Part shown: positions 17,279-25,650 of the stretch, piece after piece
Numbering within the stretch: the stretch's first letter is position 1
How the letters are laid out: each line of letters begins with the position of its first letter
NCBI GenBank assembly: GCA_003169695.1
Contig: PNAS01000060.1
Location: forward strand, 1-64,000
From: Spartobacteria bacterium
Lineage (GTDB): Bacteria > Verrucomicrobiota > Verrucomicrobiia > Chthoniobacterales > UBA10450
Direction: 5' to 3'
DNA length: 64,000 nt
Position numbers and translations under genes: made by a program
The notes under the pieces: generated by a model
Told to the model about the DNA's origin: nothing
Databases searched by the model: none
The model's input: the letters and a program-made list of their open reading frames with translations, nothing else

Positions 17279-17640
17279 GAAAAAGTTTCGTCTAACTCAG
17301 AAATGGGTAGTGGTTTGAGGCGGGGCCGTTCGTCATCGAGCGGACTGCGGATGCCCAAGCCGGGTTTGTTTAGAACGCGGGTGTAAATCATGGTGGTGGA
17401 AACGTCTTTGTGGCCGAGCAACTCCTGCACGGTCCTGATGTCCTGTCCGTTTTCCAGCAAATGAGTGGCGAAACTGTGGCGAAATGTATGACAGCTAGCC
17501 GCTTTCGCAACGCGCGCCCGCTTGATCGCCGTTGTGACGGCATTCTGGAGGTTTTTCTCTGAAACGTGGTAGCGTTGGATCTCACGGGAGCGTGGATCGG
17601 TGGAGAGTTTTGCGGCTGGAAATACGTATCGCCTCAGACT
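17263..17640 (-). pseudogene. Integron integrase C-terminal remnant
   Basis: About 125 codons of IntI, in frame and uninterrupted. It begins in the IntI-specific region ([16 protein letters not shown]), then box II '[16 protein letters not shown]', '[13 protein letters not shown]' with the catalytic Tyr, and '[14 protein letters not shown]'. The N-terminal 60% is missing, including the first catalytic Arg. It is clearly diverged from the intI at 47523, so not a recent duplicate. Orientation is the reverse of that gene and the same as the cassettes. It abuts the stop codon of the beta-lactamase-like gene. Confidence 0.88.
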
Positions 17641-17641
17641 T

Positions 17642-19042
17642 TCAATTCCTCGTAGGAACAGCCCGCAGCACTCCCCGGAATTTCCCGTAGTCTAGCGCGA
17701 CCGGATTACCGTCCTGCCCGCGAACGACGGTTGCATTGATCCAGTAGTAACGATCTATGAATTTGTCTTTCTCGATCGGTAGCAGCGGCGCGACGGGACC
17801 ACCGGGCCAGTTCAGCGTCACCCCGTCAGCGTCAGATACTAAGTTTAGCGTCGCGGAAGGCCTGAAGAAATCTGGACCAAAAACAAAATCTCCCGCCGGG
17901 TGTCCCACTAGCGCGGGCGGCACCTTATGACAGCTGAAAGCCTGATAGGGTTTTCCCAGCAGCAGGAAGGCAGCGTTTGGAACAATCAACGGATTTGCTG
18001 CATTTTCAATGTTTGTCAAAGCGATGATGGCCGTATCTTCATTGGGCAGATATTCCATGAAGCACGAAAAGCCCGGCGAGCGCCCACCAACAAGATATAC
18101 CTTTTCACCCAACCGCTCGCTTAGTGCCGTCTCCCACCCGTAACCCTGGCTCCCTTCCAGCATCGCTTTCCTGCTGCTCTCCGACAACAGATTGCCGCGT
18201 AGAAACCCTTGAAGCCATTTCCACTCATCGGAAACAGTCGTGTAAGCCGATCCATTGCCACTTTTGGCCGACCAATGGATAGCCGGTGCGGGTTTCAGTC
18301 CAAAGGTGCCGGAGAGCTGATGGCCCTGCGCAACCGGACCACCGATTGGACTGTCGTCGTCCACGCCACTGTCACGCATACCGAGTGCATCGAACACCTC
18401 GGCTTTCATCGCTTGCGCGAACGTCAGTCCGGTTTTTCGTTCGATGATAAGCGCCAATAGATTCTGGCCGGAATGCTCCTCTCGCAAACTCTTGCCACCT
18501 GGTTCGGAAAACGGCGGTAGTCCCCGGATTTGAGCCACGAGCGATTCAGGAGTCTGGTGAGCATTTAAGAGGTCATCATAGTTGGGAAGGTCGTTCGCGT
18601 CCGGCAGGCCGGAATTCTGTTCAAGCAGTTCGCGAATGGTGATTTTTTCGCCGTTGGGAACGCCGGGCACGATGTCTGAAACATGAGCATCGAACGAAAG
18701 TTTGCCCTGATCTATGAGGCGCAGGACTGCCGTCGATGTGAACAATATAGACATTGAAGCGATATGGAATCGCGTATCGAGCCGATTCGGTATCCGTTTG
18801 CCGCGATCAGCAAAGCCATAGCTCTTCGCAAATAGAACCGTCTGGCCGCGCTTGATGAGCACGGAGCCGGAAAAGTTGTTTGTCGCGGCATAGGGTCTAA
18901 AATAGGCGTCTATTTTCGCCGCGCTAGGCAACGCGTTCGCACAAGCTGTATGTAAGAACACGAGAGCAAAGGCAGCGGAGGCGAGCCCTTTCAATTTGAC
19001 ATGGCGTCGCCTTGTTCGCGCCTTTAGTGTCCAGCTGGTCAT
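17642..19042 (-). CDS. Beta-lactamase-fold exported protein lacking catalytic residues
   Basis: 466 aa with a signal peptide (about residues 12-38). The fold is that of class C beta-lactamase/serine hydrolases: '[20 protein letters not shown]', '[20 protein letters not shown]', '[15 protein letters not shown]', '[15 protein letters not shown]'. The SxxK motif reads SMSI (Lys to Ile, one base, AAA to ATA), and the YxN motif region reads EEHSGQNLL, without the Tyr. Both catalytic residues are therefore absent, and the protein may bind rather than hydrolyse. A cassette this large is unusual. Its TGA is followed at once by the intI remnant. Confidence 0.75.
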   Translation of the reverse strand: MTSWTLKARTRRRHVKLKGLASAAFALVFLHTACANALPSAAKIDAYFRPYAATNNFSGSVLIKRGQTVLFAKSYGFADRGKRIPNRLDTRFHIASMSILFTSTAVLRLIDQGKLSFDAHVSDIVPGVPNGEKITIRELLEQNSGLPDANDLPNYDDLLNAHQTPESLVAQIRGLPPFSEPGGKSLREEHSGQNLLALIIERKTGLTFAQAMKAEVFDALGMRDSGVDDDSPIGGPVAQGHQLSGTFGLKPAPAIHWSAKSGNGSAYTTVSDEWKWLQGFLRGNLLSESSRKAMLEGSQGYGWETALSERLGEKVYLVGGRSPGFSCFMEYLPNEDTAIIALTNIENAANPLIVPNAAFLLLGKPYQAFSCHKVPPALVGHPAGDFVFGPDFFRPSATLNLVSDADGVTLNWPGGPVAPLLPIEKDKFIDRYYWINATVVRGQDGNPVALDYGKFRGVLRAVPTRN

Positions 19043-19106
19043 GCAATACAGGCTTCTTGAAAACAATAATCCACGGTATTTCTTAGCGACTTGGCGAGTT
19101 ACTTAC

Positions 19107-19391
19107 TCATCGCTCTTTCCAGCCGCGGTTTGGAAAGCGCCGTTTCGGCTGCCCATTAACCAGACTGCCAGCAAAATCATATCGCCGCGACGAGGAGAGC
19201 CGAGAGGATGAGGAAGGATTGACTCGATCGGCGGTCCACCAGCCGAAATTTGCCAAGACATCGGACTGCCACCAAGCGGGCTGCACGTCCCACTCGAGAG
19301 GCGGATTAAGGCCACGCGCCGTTGCCTCCAATACGCAAAGCGTCAAGAATATTGCGGTCACAGCGGAGAGCAACGACGGAAGGCGTCTCAT
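19107..19391 (-). CDS. Cassette ORF, exported or anchored protein
   Basis: 94 aa. A signal or anchor helix (residues about 5-24) is followed by Trp-rich 'PAWWQSDVLANFGWWTADRV' and a Ser/Arg-rich tail. The ATG is three bases past the attC core. No attC separates it from the beta-lactamase-like gene, so both appear to share one unit ending at the collapsed attC. Function unknown. Confidence 0.6.
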   Translation of the reverse strand: MRRLPSLLSAVTAIFLTLCVLEATARGLNPPLEWDVQPAWWQSDVLANFGWWTADRVNPSSSSRLSSSRRYDFAGSLVNGQPKRRFPNRGWKER

Positions 19392-19393
19392 AG

Positions 19394-19516
19394 GTCTAAC
19401 GAGAAAGAGCTCAGCGACCGCTGGCAGGAACGAGCGTGGATTGCAATGGAGGCGTTTTCATAATCTTGTGCGAAGCATCGGAACGGCCAGCGGTTCGCTG
19501 CAGCGATTGGTTAGAC
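19394..19516 (-). repeat. attC (123 bp)
   Basis: Cores GTCTAAC/GTTAGAC. GAGCTCAGCGACC subfamily. Confidence 0.9.
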
Positions 19517-19526
19517 GATTGGCGCA

Positions 19527-19883
19527 TTACTTATGAGCAGCGTGCCACTTTCTCATGACTTAGTTGTAAGCGGTAACTTCGGCAAGAAAACATGCTGTCG
19601 CTTCGCACGCATGAACAGAAAACAAGGGATAACCCGTACCACTGTCATACTGACGGAGAGGACCCGGAAGTTGGACGCTCTCGCTTAACAGTACAATACG
19701 AAGCTTCCCGTCTTTGATATCCGCACGAGCAGTTGCGGCTCCAGTCTCTTTATCCGCGGTGATCGCAGCCGGACCGTTGTTGAGCGCGATTTCAGGGCTC
19801 TTGATCGGGGACTCCTCGCCTCGCGGCAACTGCGCCGCAGCTACACCGGCTCCGAGGAACACTGCTAAGAGGCCTGCTTTCAT
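19527..19883 (-). pseudogene. Cassette ORF with a premature stop (paralogue of 45026-45409)
   Basis: Signal peptide (residues 1-17), then 'ESPIKSPEIALNN', 'GAATARADIKDGKLRI', 'CEATACFLAEVTAYN' and TAA at 19560. The intact paralogue reads AYNEVMRKWHAEHK. Here the same frame continues after the stop as VMRKWHAAHK and then TAA. So GAA became TAA, removing the last 11 residues. The 107-aa product may still be made and exported. Function unknown. Confidence 0.75.
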
Positions 19884-19897
19884 TGGGTGGTAGAAGC

Positions 19898-20030
19898 GTC
19901 TAACGAGACCAAGATGAGCGACGGCTGGCGGGAGCGAGCGACGACCGAAGTGGGTTGCAATGGACGTGTTTTCATAAAATGAGACGTGGCTTCGAAACGG
20001 CCAGCGGTTCGCTGCATCGCCTGGTTAGGC
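19898..20030 (-). repeat. attC (133 bp)
   Basis: Cores GTCTAAC/GTTAGGC. The longest complete site here. Confidence 0.88.
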
Positions 20031-20810
20031 CTTTTTCTCCATCCGAATCAGGGCTTCGGCGAATAGGCTCTGCACGTCCTCCAATCGAGTTGAAGGATCG
20101 TTGTTATAATCCATGAGCCGGTGATCATAATTTCGACCGGCAGATCGTTCGTCCACGATCTGCCTCACCACCTCTAGAACCGGTCGCCGGTGATGAAACC
20201 CGCCGGTTACCTCGATGGTGGCTCGTTTCATTGCGCAGTAAATACTCCACTTGGTATCGGTTGGCGTGCACTTACGAGTGTCAGCGCGGTTCCAAGCACC
20301 TTCGTTGGAAAGGATGGCTGCAGCGCGCTGCACGACCTGCCGGTCCAAGTCATTCGACGGAACGGGATGAAAAGTATCGATCTGAAGACGCATCACCTTG
20401 GCCGTAACCGTAAACCCAGACACTGGAAACCATCCGTATTCAGATCTCAGCACCCCCGATCCTTCGGCATATATTTCGATTTCGAGGGGCCAATTTGGAG
20501 AACCTGATTCCGTCATATCGCCTGCCCAGACAAATTTCGACTCCACGTCCTTGCGCCATACGCCGGTTGTGATTGCTTTGGCGGGCGCGATACTGAGCTT
20601 CCGATTTTCTCCGAAGAGAGATCCACACGAACCCTCCCAAGATTTTTCGCGCGGATGGAGTTCGCAGACGACAGACGGCTGGGGTGTGCCACCCGAACCT
20701 GACACTGGCAAAGTCGCTCGCACCAGGCCAAGCGATAGCAGGAGGAGTATTGCAGTCACGGGCGTAGCCACATCTTTAACAAGCAGCTTTGGTTTCATTA
20801 AGATCGTCAT
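20025..20810 (-). CDS. Cassette ORF, exported protein
   Basis: 261 aa from the ATG at 20810. A second ATG four codons later is possible. Signal or anchor helix about residues 18-36. The mature domain has an 'HHRRPVLEVVRQIVDERSAG' segment and 'DYNNDPSTRLEDVQSLF' near the C-terminus, and several Cys (CELHP, GSCGS, RKCTP, YCAMK) that could form two disulfides. Stop inside the left core. The cassette end cores do not match (GTCTAAC versus GTTAGGC), so the unit may have been rearranged. Confidence 0.7.
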   Translation of the reverse strand: MTILMKPKLLVKDVATPVTAILLLLSLGLVRATLPVSGSGGTPQPSVVCELHPREKSWEGSCGSLFGENRKLSIAPAKAITTGVWRKDVESKFVWAGDMTESGSPNWPLEIEIYAEGSGVLRSEYGWFPVSGFTVTAKVMRLQIDTFHPVPSNDLDRQVVQRAAAILSNEGAWNRADTRKCTPTDTKWSIYCAMKRATIEVTGGFHHRRPVLEVVRQIVDERSAGRNYDHRLMDYNNDPSTRLEDVQSLFAEALIRMEKKA

Positions 20811-20834
20811 TCTGGCAGTACGCACGAAGCATAG

Positions 20835-20872
20835 GTCTAACGAGAACAAGATCAGCTACCGCGCGGTTGGAC
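20835..20872 (-). repeat. Miniature attC (38 bp)
   Basis: GTCTAAC ... GTTGGAC with only AGAACAAGATCAGCTACCGC between them. It keeps one outer arm and lacks the inner loop and most L-box pairing. Confidence 0.55.
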
Positions 20873-21085
20873 ATCGGCTGCCTGTGTGATTGAGGTGCTG
20901 TGCATGCGTAGAGTTGTTGGTACCACGAATGGATGTTGCCCGAGCTGCCAAAGAGCGGACCCCGTGCTCATAAGTAAAAGCGCGCAAATGACGGCTTCGG
21001 AGACCCTTTGCTTCTTGTCTTCGGAGCGAAGGATCAACGCGTAGGTGGATTCGAACGGTTCAGGATTGGTTGGATTTGTTTTCAT
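20852..21085 (-). CDS. Cassette ORF, single-helix membrane protein
   Basis: 77 aa. A polar N-terminus, a basic DKKQR, then a hydrophobic helix (residues about 31-45). The last codons lie in the miniature attC. A GGAGAA ribosome-binding site lies ten bases before the ATG, unlike most first cassette genes. Second gene of a two-gene cassette. Confidence 0.6.
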   Translation of the reverse strand: MKTNPTNPEPFESTYALILRSEDKKQRVSEAVICALLLMSTGSALWQLGQHPFVVPTTLRMHSTSITQAADVQPRGS

Positions 21086-21104
21086 TGGTGTATTTTCTCC
21101 GGTG

Positions 21105-21317
21105 CTATTTGTGTGCCGGTTGCTTCTGTGAATCCAAGACTCCGGACAATCGCGAGTTCGCCGTAAAGAGTGGTTGCTGCTGCATCTCTATTGTGATGCG
21201 GTGAGTTGGCGTTTTGGATTCACCATTCGGCGGGACGGAGGATCCGGTCTGCCGGGAGACTGCGGATATTTCGCCTACAAACCGTAAATACCGTTTCGGA
21301 CCTGGCGGCGGCCTCAT
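21105..21317 (-). CDS. Cassette ORF, small hypothetical protein
   Basis: 70 aa, basic and Pro/Gln-rich, with no membrane helix and no known family. It lies 20 bases upstream of the next gene. Coding status is uncertain because the composition is unusual. Confidence 0.4.
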   Translation of the reverse strand: MRPPPGPKRYLRFVGEISAVSRQTGSSVPPNGESKTPTHRITIEMQQQPLFTANSRLSGVLDSQKQPAHK

Positions 21318-21390
21318 AATAGAGAGACGCCCTTGGCGCGAGATTTTGTCTGAATTTACGCTTTTGACGCTGTAGGTCGCAATTTCATAC

Positions 21391-21514
21391 GTCTAACGAG
21401 ACCCAAGATCAGCCACCGCTGGCGAGGACGGGAGTGGCAGCGAGGTGAAAGGTTCGAGTCATGGAACACTTGGTCGTACGCCGGCCATCGATTGGCTGCA
21501 TCGCATGGTTAGGT
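21391..21514 (-). repeat. attC (124 bp)
   Basis: Cores GTCTAAC/GTTAGGT. Divergent inner sequence (GAGGACGGGAGTGGC). Confidence 0.88.
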
Positions 21515-21523
21515 GATTCGTGT

Positions 21524-21886
21524 TCAATACTGATCGACATCGCTCATGGCAATACGCTTCATCTGGTAGCCGCCGTAGACAATCTCGCGCTTGGTCAGCT
21601 TGGTAATCAACTCGCAGCCGTTATCTCGAAGCCCTTCGCCCTGCAGATATACGGTCTCGCAGAGCCGATGGTCCTTAATCCACCAGTGACCGTGCGTGAC
21701 TCGTGGCTCGGGTCCGTTCGGCTCGGGCTTGCCCATCCACCATGTGCCGTCAGCAAGGTAAACGTAATCATGCCGTGGCGACCTCCATGCGCCAATCATA
21801 GAGCGAGTAAGTTCGCGATCGCTTTGCTCAACCGCATAACTGGAGGCCACAAAAGCGAGTGTAAGAGCGACGGCGATAGAACGCAT
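21524..21886 (-). CDS. Cassette ORF, small exported protein
   Basis: 120 aa from an ATG next to the core. Signal peptide about residues 1-19 (FVASSYA). The mature part 'LTRSMIGAWRSPRHDYVYLADGTWWM', with paired strands ending 'IVYGGYQMKRI', has the look of a small lipocalin-like or lysozyme-inhibitor-like beta domain. The assignment is a guess. Confidence 0.68.
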   Translation of the reverse strand: MRSIAVALTLAFVASSYAVEQSDRELTRSMIGAWRSPRHDYVYLADGTWWMGKPEPNGPEPRVTHGHWWIKDHRLCETVYLQGEGLRDNGCELITKLTKREIVYGGYQMKRIAMSDVDQY

Positions 21887-21889
21887 ATC

Positions 21890-22012
21890 ACCTAACGAGA
21901 TTAAGACCAACGACGGCTGGCGAGGTGGCGCGTCGCTTCAGATTGAGGGTGGAATTTCATGGAGAGTGAGGAGCCAAAGCTGCCAGCCGTTCGCCCCATC
22001 GCATGGTTAGAT
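21890..22012 (-). repeat. attC (123 bp)
   Basis: Cores ACCTAAC/GTTAGAT. GTTGAGGGTGG subfamily. Confidence 0.9.
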
Positions 22013-22165
22013 GACCGCGTCGCCTCGCCACTTGTCGAATATGCGGTCGACTTCTTCCTCTGGCACCGAAATGAACTGTGACCACACAGCCTCCTTTTCA
22101 TGCGGGTATCCGACCGCAAGAGCGCGAATGTCCGAGCGCATGTCGTCGATCAGCACTGTTTTCAT
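22007..22165 (-). CDS. Cassette ORF, 52-aa soluble protein
   Basis: A short acidic protein (MKTVLIDDMRSDIRALAVGY, later PEEEVDRIFDKWRGD) filling its cassette. The TAA stop is within the attC core. Length and Asp/Glu content would suit an antitoxin-like or DNA-mimic protein, but no partner gene is present, so I do not assign a role. End cores differ (ACCTAAC, GTTAGAT). Confidence 0.55.
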   Translation of the reverse strand: MKTVLIDDMRSDIRALAVGYPHEKEAVWSQFISVPEEEVDRIFDKWRGDAVI

Positions 22166-22181
22166 TGTGGCGCGGCTTGTC

Positions 22182-22304
22182 ACCTAACGAGAACAAGATG
22201 AGCGACGGCGGATGAGGGCGCGCATCGCTCGGAGCGAAGGGGTGGAAGTCATCTCAAATGTGGACTCGCAGCGGTCCGCCGTTCGCTCCATCGCTTGGTT
22301 AGGT
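22182..22304 (-). repeat. attC (123 bp)
   Basis: Cores ACCTAAC/GTTAGGT. GCGGATGA variant of the GCGGACGA subfamily. Confidence 0.9.
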
Positions 22305-22871
22305 CTCTTTTCGATCGAGAAATAATGCACCTGTGATGTCTGCCTGTCCGACGAGAATGCCTCGCTCAAGCAGGACGTGCGCTACCGCCTGCTGATACTT
22401 CTCTGTGTGCCACCATGCTGTCTCCTGCATCGTCCCCTGTCGATCAACCTCAGCGCGAAGCTGCGCTGTGGACACGCAAGCGAGTCGGCGGCGAACCTCC
22501 TCGAGTGTTGCTGGAGTATACCAGATGCCGAGATTCGCAGCCGCCTTGCGGCTGCGAAAACAAAAGCGCCTGCCCTGAGCATGTGTAGCAATCTTAAACT
22601 CCTTACGCTCGCCGGCAAGATCATATGGCAATCGGTGCTCCATGTGGATCGCGCCGTCCAGAAAGCTAGCTAGCGTGCAAACCGTGCGATCATGTCCAGT
22701 CTTCGGATCACAAATCGTGATCAATACGTAAAGCGAAGAGGTGCTCATGCTTCCAGACACGGCCATGTTATCTCTGGACATGGCGTGGCGAAACATCTGG
22801 TCCGCGTAGCGAGTCTCGGCCTGCGCTACTGCGGTGACAAAACAGAACGTGGCGAAAAGAACGCGCGTCAT
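22299..22871 (-). CDS. Cassette ORF, secreted protein
   Basis: 190 aa with a signal peptide (residues 1-18, TAVAQA). The mature domain contains 'SLYVLITICDPKTGHDRTVCTL' with a Cys pair and an Arg-rich helix 'TLEEVRRRLACVSTAQL'. The C-terminal 35 residues look like a separate short helical segment. Stop in the left core, ATG three bases from the right core. Unknown family. Confidence 0.72.
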   Translation of the reverse strand: MTRVLFATFCFVTAVAQAETRYADQMFRHAMSRDNMAVSGSMSTSSLYVLITICDPKTGHDRTVCTLASFLDGAIHMEHRLPYDLAGERKEFKIATHAQGRRFCFRSRKAAANLGIWYTPATLEEVRRRLACVSTAQLRAEVDRQGTMQETAWWHTEKYQQAVAHVLLERGILVGQADITGALFLDRKET

Positions 22872-22874
22872 AAG

Positions 22875-22997
22875 ACCTAACGAGACGGAGCTCAGCTACC
22901 GCTAGCGGAAACGAGCGTTGATTGAAACGAGGACCTTTTCATAATGTAATGCGGCCTATCAAAGCGGCCAACGGTTAGCTGCAGCGATTAGTTAGAT
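22875..22997 (-). repeat. attC (123 bp)
   Basis: Cores ACCTAAC/GTTAGAT. GAGCTCAGC subfamily, with the AGCGGCCAACGGTTAGC right arm. Confidence 0.9.
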
Positions 22998-23014
22998 GGT
23001 TGAGGTGGAATAAA

Positions 23015-23266
23015 TCATGAAACCCGACTGGTGGAACGGAGTCGAACGACGCCAATGACCGAAACAACGAGCGTGAGCACAGCGACGACGGCAACTGCGA
23101 ACCAGAGCCAGCTGAGAAAACCGTAGTGATGCTGAGCTGCCACCTGGACCGGAACGCCGACAAGCGCGGAACCAGCCATAGTCGCGACGAAGAACTGTAG
23201 CGCGGCATAGACGGCGATGGCAACGCTCACGATCGCGGACAGCAACAACAATTTAGTTCGTTTCAT
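23015..23266 (-). CDS. Cassette ORF, two-helix membrane protein
   Basis: 83 aa. Helices at about residues 6-34 and 52-74, a positively charged start (MKRTK) and a short basic tail. No known domain. Confidence 0.7.
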   Translation of the reverse strand: MKRTKLLLLSAIVSVAIAVYAALQFFVATMAGSALVGVPVQVAAQHHYGFLSWLWFAVAVVAVLTLVVSVIGVVRLRSTSRVS

Positions 23267-23284
23267 GAACGAATGCGCGATACC

Positions 23285-23407
23285 ATCTAACGAGAATAAG
23301 ATGAGCGACGGCTGGCGGGGGGACGCGTCGCTGCGGGTTGAGGGTGGAATTTCATGAATGGTGAGGAAGCAAAGCTGCCAGTCGTTCGCTCCATCGCACG
23401 GTTAGAT
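23285..23407 (-). repeat. attC (123 bp)
   Basis: Cores ATCTAAC/GTTAGAT. GGTTGAGGGTGG subfamily. Confidence 0.9.
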
Positions 23408-23420
23408 GCGCGCATCGCCA

Positions 23421-23792
23421 TCACTTTACGCGCACGAGCGGCGGTCTGCCAGGCTCTCGCACCAACTTGTTGGCTTGAAACTCTAGGATCGGCGTCCGGG
23501 AGATTTGCTTGGGGAATGGCGTCTCATTCGGGACGGGCTGCCAAGCAGGAATGACCTCTTCTACGAGAGTGTCCCCTTCAAGTCGCCAGGTCCCCTTGCT
23601 GAGTGACTTCGGATCGGACGAGTCGAATGTGCTCTCGAGTGTGTGATCTGCTCGGTATGTGGTCCGCTCTGTGAAGTCCATTCCCGTGCGGTCCCATGTG
23701 CCGATGATCAGACGCTCCTTCTCCGACGGCGCAGGGCGGCAGCCATTGACCGTGAGGGCGATAAAGACACCGATGGCGATACGGACAAGCAT
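23421..23792 (-). CDS. Cassette ORF, lipoprotein
   Basis: 123 aa with a lipobox-like VNGC at residues about 15-18. The beta-rich body 'LIIGTWDRTGMDFTERTTYRAD', 'GTWRLEGDTLVEEV' and C-terminal LVRVK parallel the frameshifted lipoprotein at 3454. ATG inside the attC core. Probably anchored to a membrane facing the periplasm. Function unknown. Confidence 0.75.
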   Translation of the reverse strand: MLVRIAIGVFIALTVNGCRPAPSEKERLIIGTWDRTGMDFTERTTYRADHTLESTFDSSDPKSLSKGTWRLEGDTLVEEVIPAWQPVPNETPFPKQISRTPILEFQANKLVREPGRPPLVRVK

Positions 23793-23915
23793 CTAACGAG
23801 AATAAGATCAGCGACGGCTACCGAAAGCGAGCGCCAATCGAAGTGGAAGTGTTTTGATCATTAGAAAACGTGATCGCGCAGCGGGTAGCCGTTCGCTGCA
23901 TCGCAGGTGTTAGGT
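23791..23915 (-). repeat. attC (125 bp)
   Basis: Cores ATCTAAC/GTTAGGT. A two-base insertion before the right core (GCAGGTGTTAGG). Confidence 0.88.
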
Positions 23916-24007
23916 TTTCCGGAATGTATAGAGACTTCAGAGTCGCGTTTTTCTGATTTGGAAGTCCACGGATTGCTCGGAGACGCAAGTCCGGCGGAGT
24001 CCCGACG

Positions 24008-24340
24008 CTATTGATAGGCTTTGAGGAGCGCGGGGATGTCGGCGGCGGACACGCCAAGGGGCTTGAGAGTTTCAGCGACGTAAGCGCCGCCGTCGCTCGC
24101 GACAATTTTCCAGCCGGAAGAACTTCGATGCAGGACAACGGACATGTCGCTTTCGCCAGAGTAGGCCGTGCAAAGCGCCCAATCGTGCGAAATCGAGGCA
24201 TTCAAGGCGTGCCCGAATTTTCCGGCAACGACTTTGCGCACTTGTTTGACGTCGGCGGGATCGCCAAAGTCGGTAGCAAAGAGAGATGTCGTGAACGCGA
24301 AAAGTAGCAAGGCGACGGCGGAAGAGCGCAGCATTTTCAT
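24008..24340 (-). CDS. Cassette ORF, secreted protein (second gene of the cassette)
   Basis: 110 aa with a signal peptide (MKMLRSSAVALLLFAFTTSL, cut after LFA). The mature part 'VRKVVAGKFGHALNASISHDWALCTAYSG' to 'WKIVASDGGAYVAETLKPLG' reads like a small extracellular domain. Family not recognised. It starts 12 bases after the upstream gene, so a two-gene cassette is likely. Confidence 0.68.
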   Translation of the reverse strand: MKMLRSSAVALLLFAFTTSLFATDFGDPADVKQVRKVVAGKFGHALNASISHDWALCTAYSGESDMSVVLHRSSSGWKIVASDGGAYVAETLKPLGVSAADIPALLKAYQ

Positions 24341-24351
24341 GATTATCACGG

Positions 24352-24615
24352 TCAGACCGAAAAAGCGCCTGTCAAATCCCTATGAGGGGAGTCAAGTGCG
24401 GTAACGGCTTTGTTATCCGCGTTCTGGATTCTCGCGCCACGGTTACGCGCATCATTCCTTTCAATGAGACGGATCAAAGATTGTCTTTCGAATTGGTCTT
24501 GCATCGAGCCAGCCAGCAGTCTGCTGCAGCGATTGCCCTCGGCAATGACCTGCTTAAGAGCGCGTGTATAATCGTCGGTTATCCCAAAGTGTTGCTCGTC
24601 GGCGTTCGCGCTCAT
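24352..24615 (-). CDS. Cassette ORF, soluble helical protein (first gene of the cassette)
   Basis: 87 aa, Arg/Gln/Asp-rich, with an alpha-helical pattern ('DDYTRALKQVIAEGNRCSRLLAG', 'ERQSLIRLIERNDARNR'). The ATG is two bases past the core. The frame is open upstream through the attC. No known family. Confidence 0.55.
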   Translation of the reverse strand: MSANADEQHFGITDDYTRALKQVIAEGNRCSRLLAGSMQDQFERQSLIRLIERNDARNRGARIQNADNKAVTALDSPHRDLTGAFSV

Positions 24616-24617
24616 AA

Positions 24618-24746
24618 ACCTAACGCGAATAAGATCAGCGACCGCGAGCCCCTGTAAAGCGTGACTTACAGCCAAAGGGTGGATGGCAAACAGCCACAAG
24701 GTGGAACGCAGCACGGCTCGCGGTTCGCTGCATCGCCTGGTTAGGC
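24618..24746 (-). repeat. attC (129 bp)
   Basis: Cores ACCTAAC/GTTAGGC, the left arm begins CGCGAATAAGATC rather than CGAGAATAAGATC. Unusual inner sequence (AAGCGTGACTTACAGCC). Confidence 0.88.
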
Positions 24747-24819
24747 CGTCGGCGTTCCGGGCTCACTTCGGCGGCTCCTCGATCTCGAACAACTTCAATC
24801 CTACCGGCCCCCCTGTCAG

Positions 24820-25500
24820 CTACGGATGCTTTGGAATACCAACAGAATACTTCGTGCTCGTGAGATGGAAACTCAGAGGCAACTCGATAATCATCGGTCC
24901 GCGGCGTAGCCGCCAGTTTTCCAAGGCGGCTACAGTTGTCTGGTCGAAAACAACGTCGCCAGATGATTTCAGAACCCTTGCTTTGATCGCATCTCCGTTT
25001 GGGCCAACGTGTAACTCATACACGCCTTCTCCACGTTTTTCCTTCCAAGGCACGGTCCGCGGATACTGCGGCATAGGGCCATTGATCACCGTTCCTTTGC
25101 CGAGGAACGGAGATAGCACCGTATCCATCGGCTTGGCATCGACATGGACCGTAGTGATAACCTCACCGTTCATGGTGTAGGCGATCGGGATACGGACCTT
25201 CTTTACTGTGCCCGGCTGGAACCGCCAGTGACGGAAGGTGCCGAGGGTGGCGTTGTCCAACAACGAATACCCGGTGCTTTGCGCCATGTAGGCGTGAGTT
25301 ACGTTGCCGGTGAAAGGTTCGACTTCCAAGATGGCAATGCCGCGCCCGACCATGTGCTGGCGACGCGCTTCGTAGGGATAGTCAGGGCGCGGCGCCGAGA
25401 TGGCTCTGGTGGCCTTCTCAGTCGCGCTGTCGTTCCCCGAAGCCAGCGATAGCGTGGCAAATGAACTGCCGAAAAGTGCAATCAGTAAAAAGTGCTTCAT
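24820..25500 (-). CDS. Cassette ORF, exported protein with two TonB C-terminal domains
   Basis: 226 aa with a signal peptide (residues 1-20). Two TonB C-terminal (PF03544-type) units follow. The first has 'RPDYPYEARRQHMVGRGIAI', 'AQSTGYSLLDNATLGTFRHW' and RFQPG. The second has 'MPQYPRTVPWKEKRGEGVYE', 'VLKSSGDVVFDQTTVAAL' and WRL. There is no membrane anchor plus proline-rich arm as in a real TonB, so it is a free periplasmic protein. Its natural partner would be an outer-membrane receptor plug or another periplasmic protein (inference). Confidence 0.82.
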   Translation of the reverse strand: MKHFLLIALFGSSFATLSLASGNDSATEKATRAISAPRPDYPYEARRQHMVGRGIAILEVEPFTGNVTHAYMAQSTGYSLLDNATLGTFRHWRFQPGTVKKVRIPIAYTMNGEVITTVHVDAKPMDTVLSPFLGKGTVINGPMPQYPRTVPWKEKRGEGVYELHVGPNGDAIKARVLKSSGDVVFDQTTVAALENWRLRRGPMIIELPLSFHLTSTKYSVGIPKHP

Positions 25501-25504
25501 ACGG

Positions 25505-25627
25505 GCCTAACGAGAATAAGATCAGCGACGGCTGGCGGGAAGGCGCGTGGCTGCGGGTTGAGGGTGGAATTTCATGGAAAGTCAGGAGCCGGGGCTACCA
25601 GCCGTTCGATCCATCGCATGGTTAGGC
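25505..25627 (-). repeat. attC (123 bp)
   Basis: Cores GCCTAAC/GTTAGGC. GGTTGAGGGTGG subfamily. Confidence 0.9.
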
Positions 25628-25650
25628 CTTTGAAAGTCCATTGCGCTCGA

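Noticed and set aside
17642..19042. Antibiotic-resistance cassette
   Set aside because: The catalytic Lys and Tyr are missing, and no other product resembles a known resistance protein.
22007..22165. Antitoxin of a toxin-antitoxin cassette
   Set aside because: No toxin-like partner is in the cassette, and no known antitoxin motif is visible. No toxin-antitoxin pair was recognised anywhere in the array.
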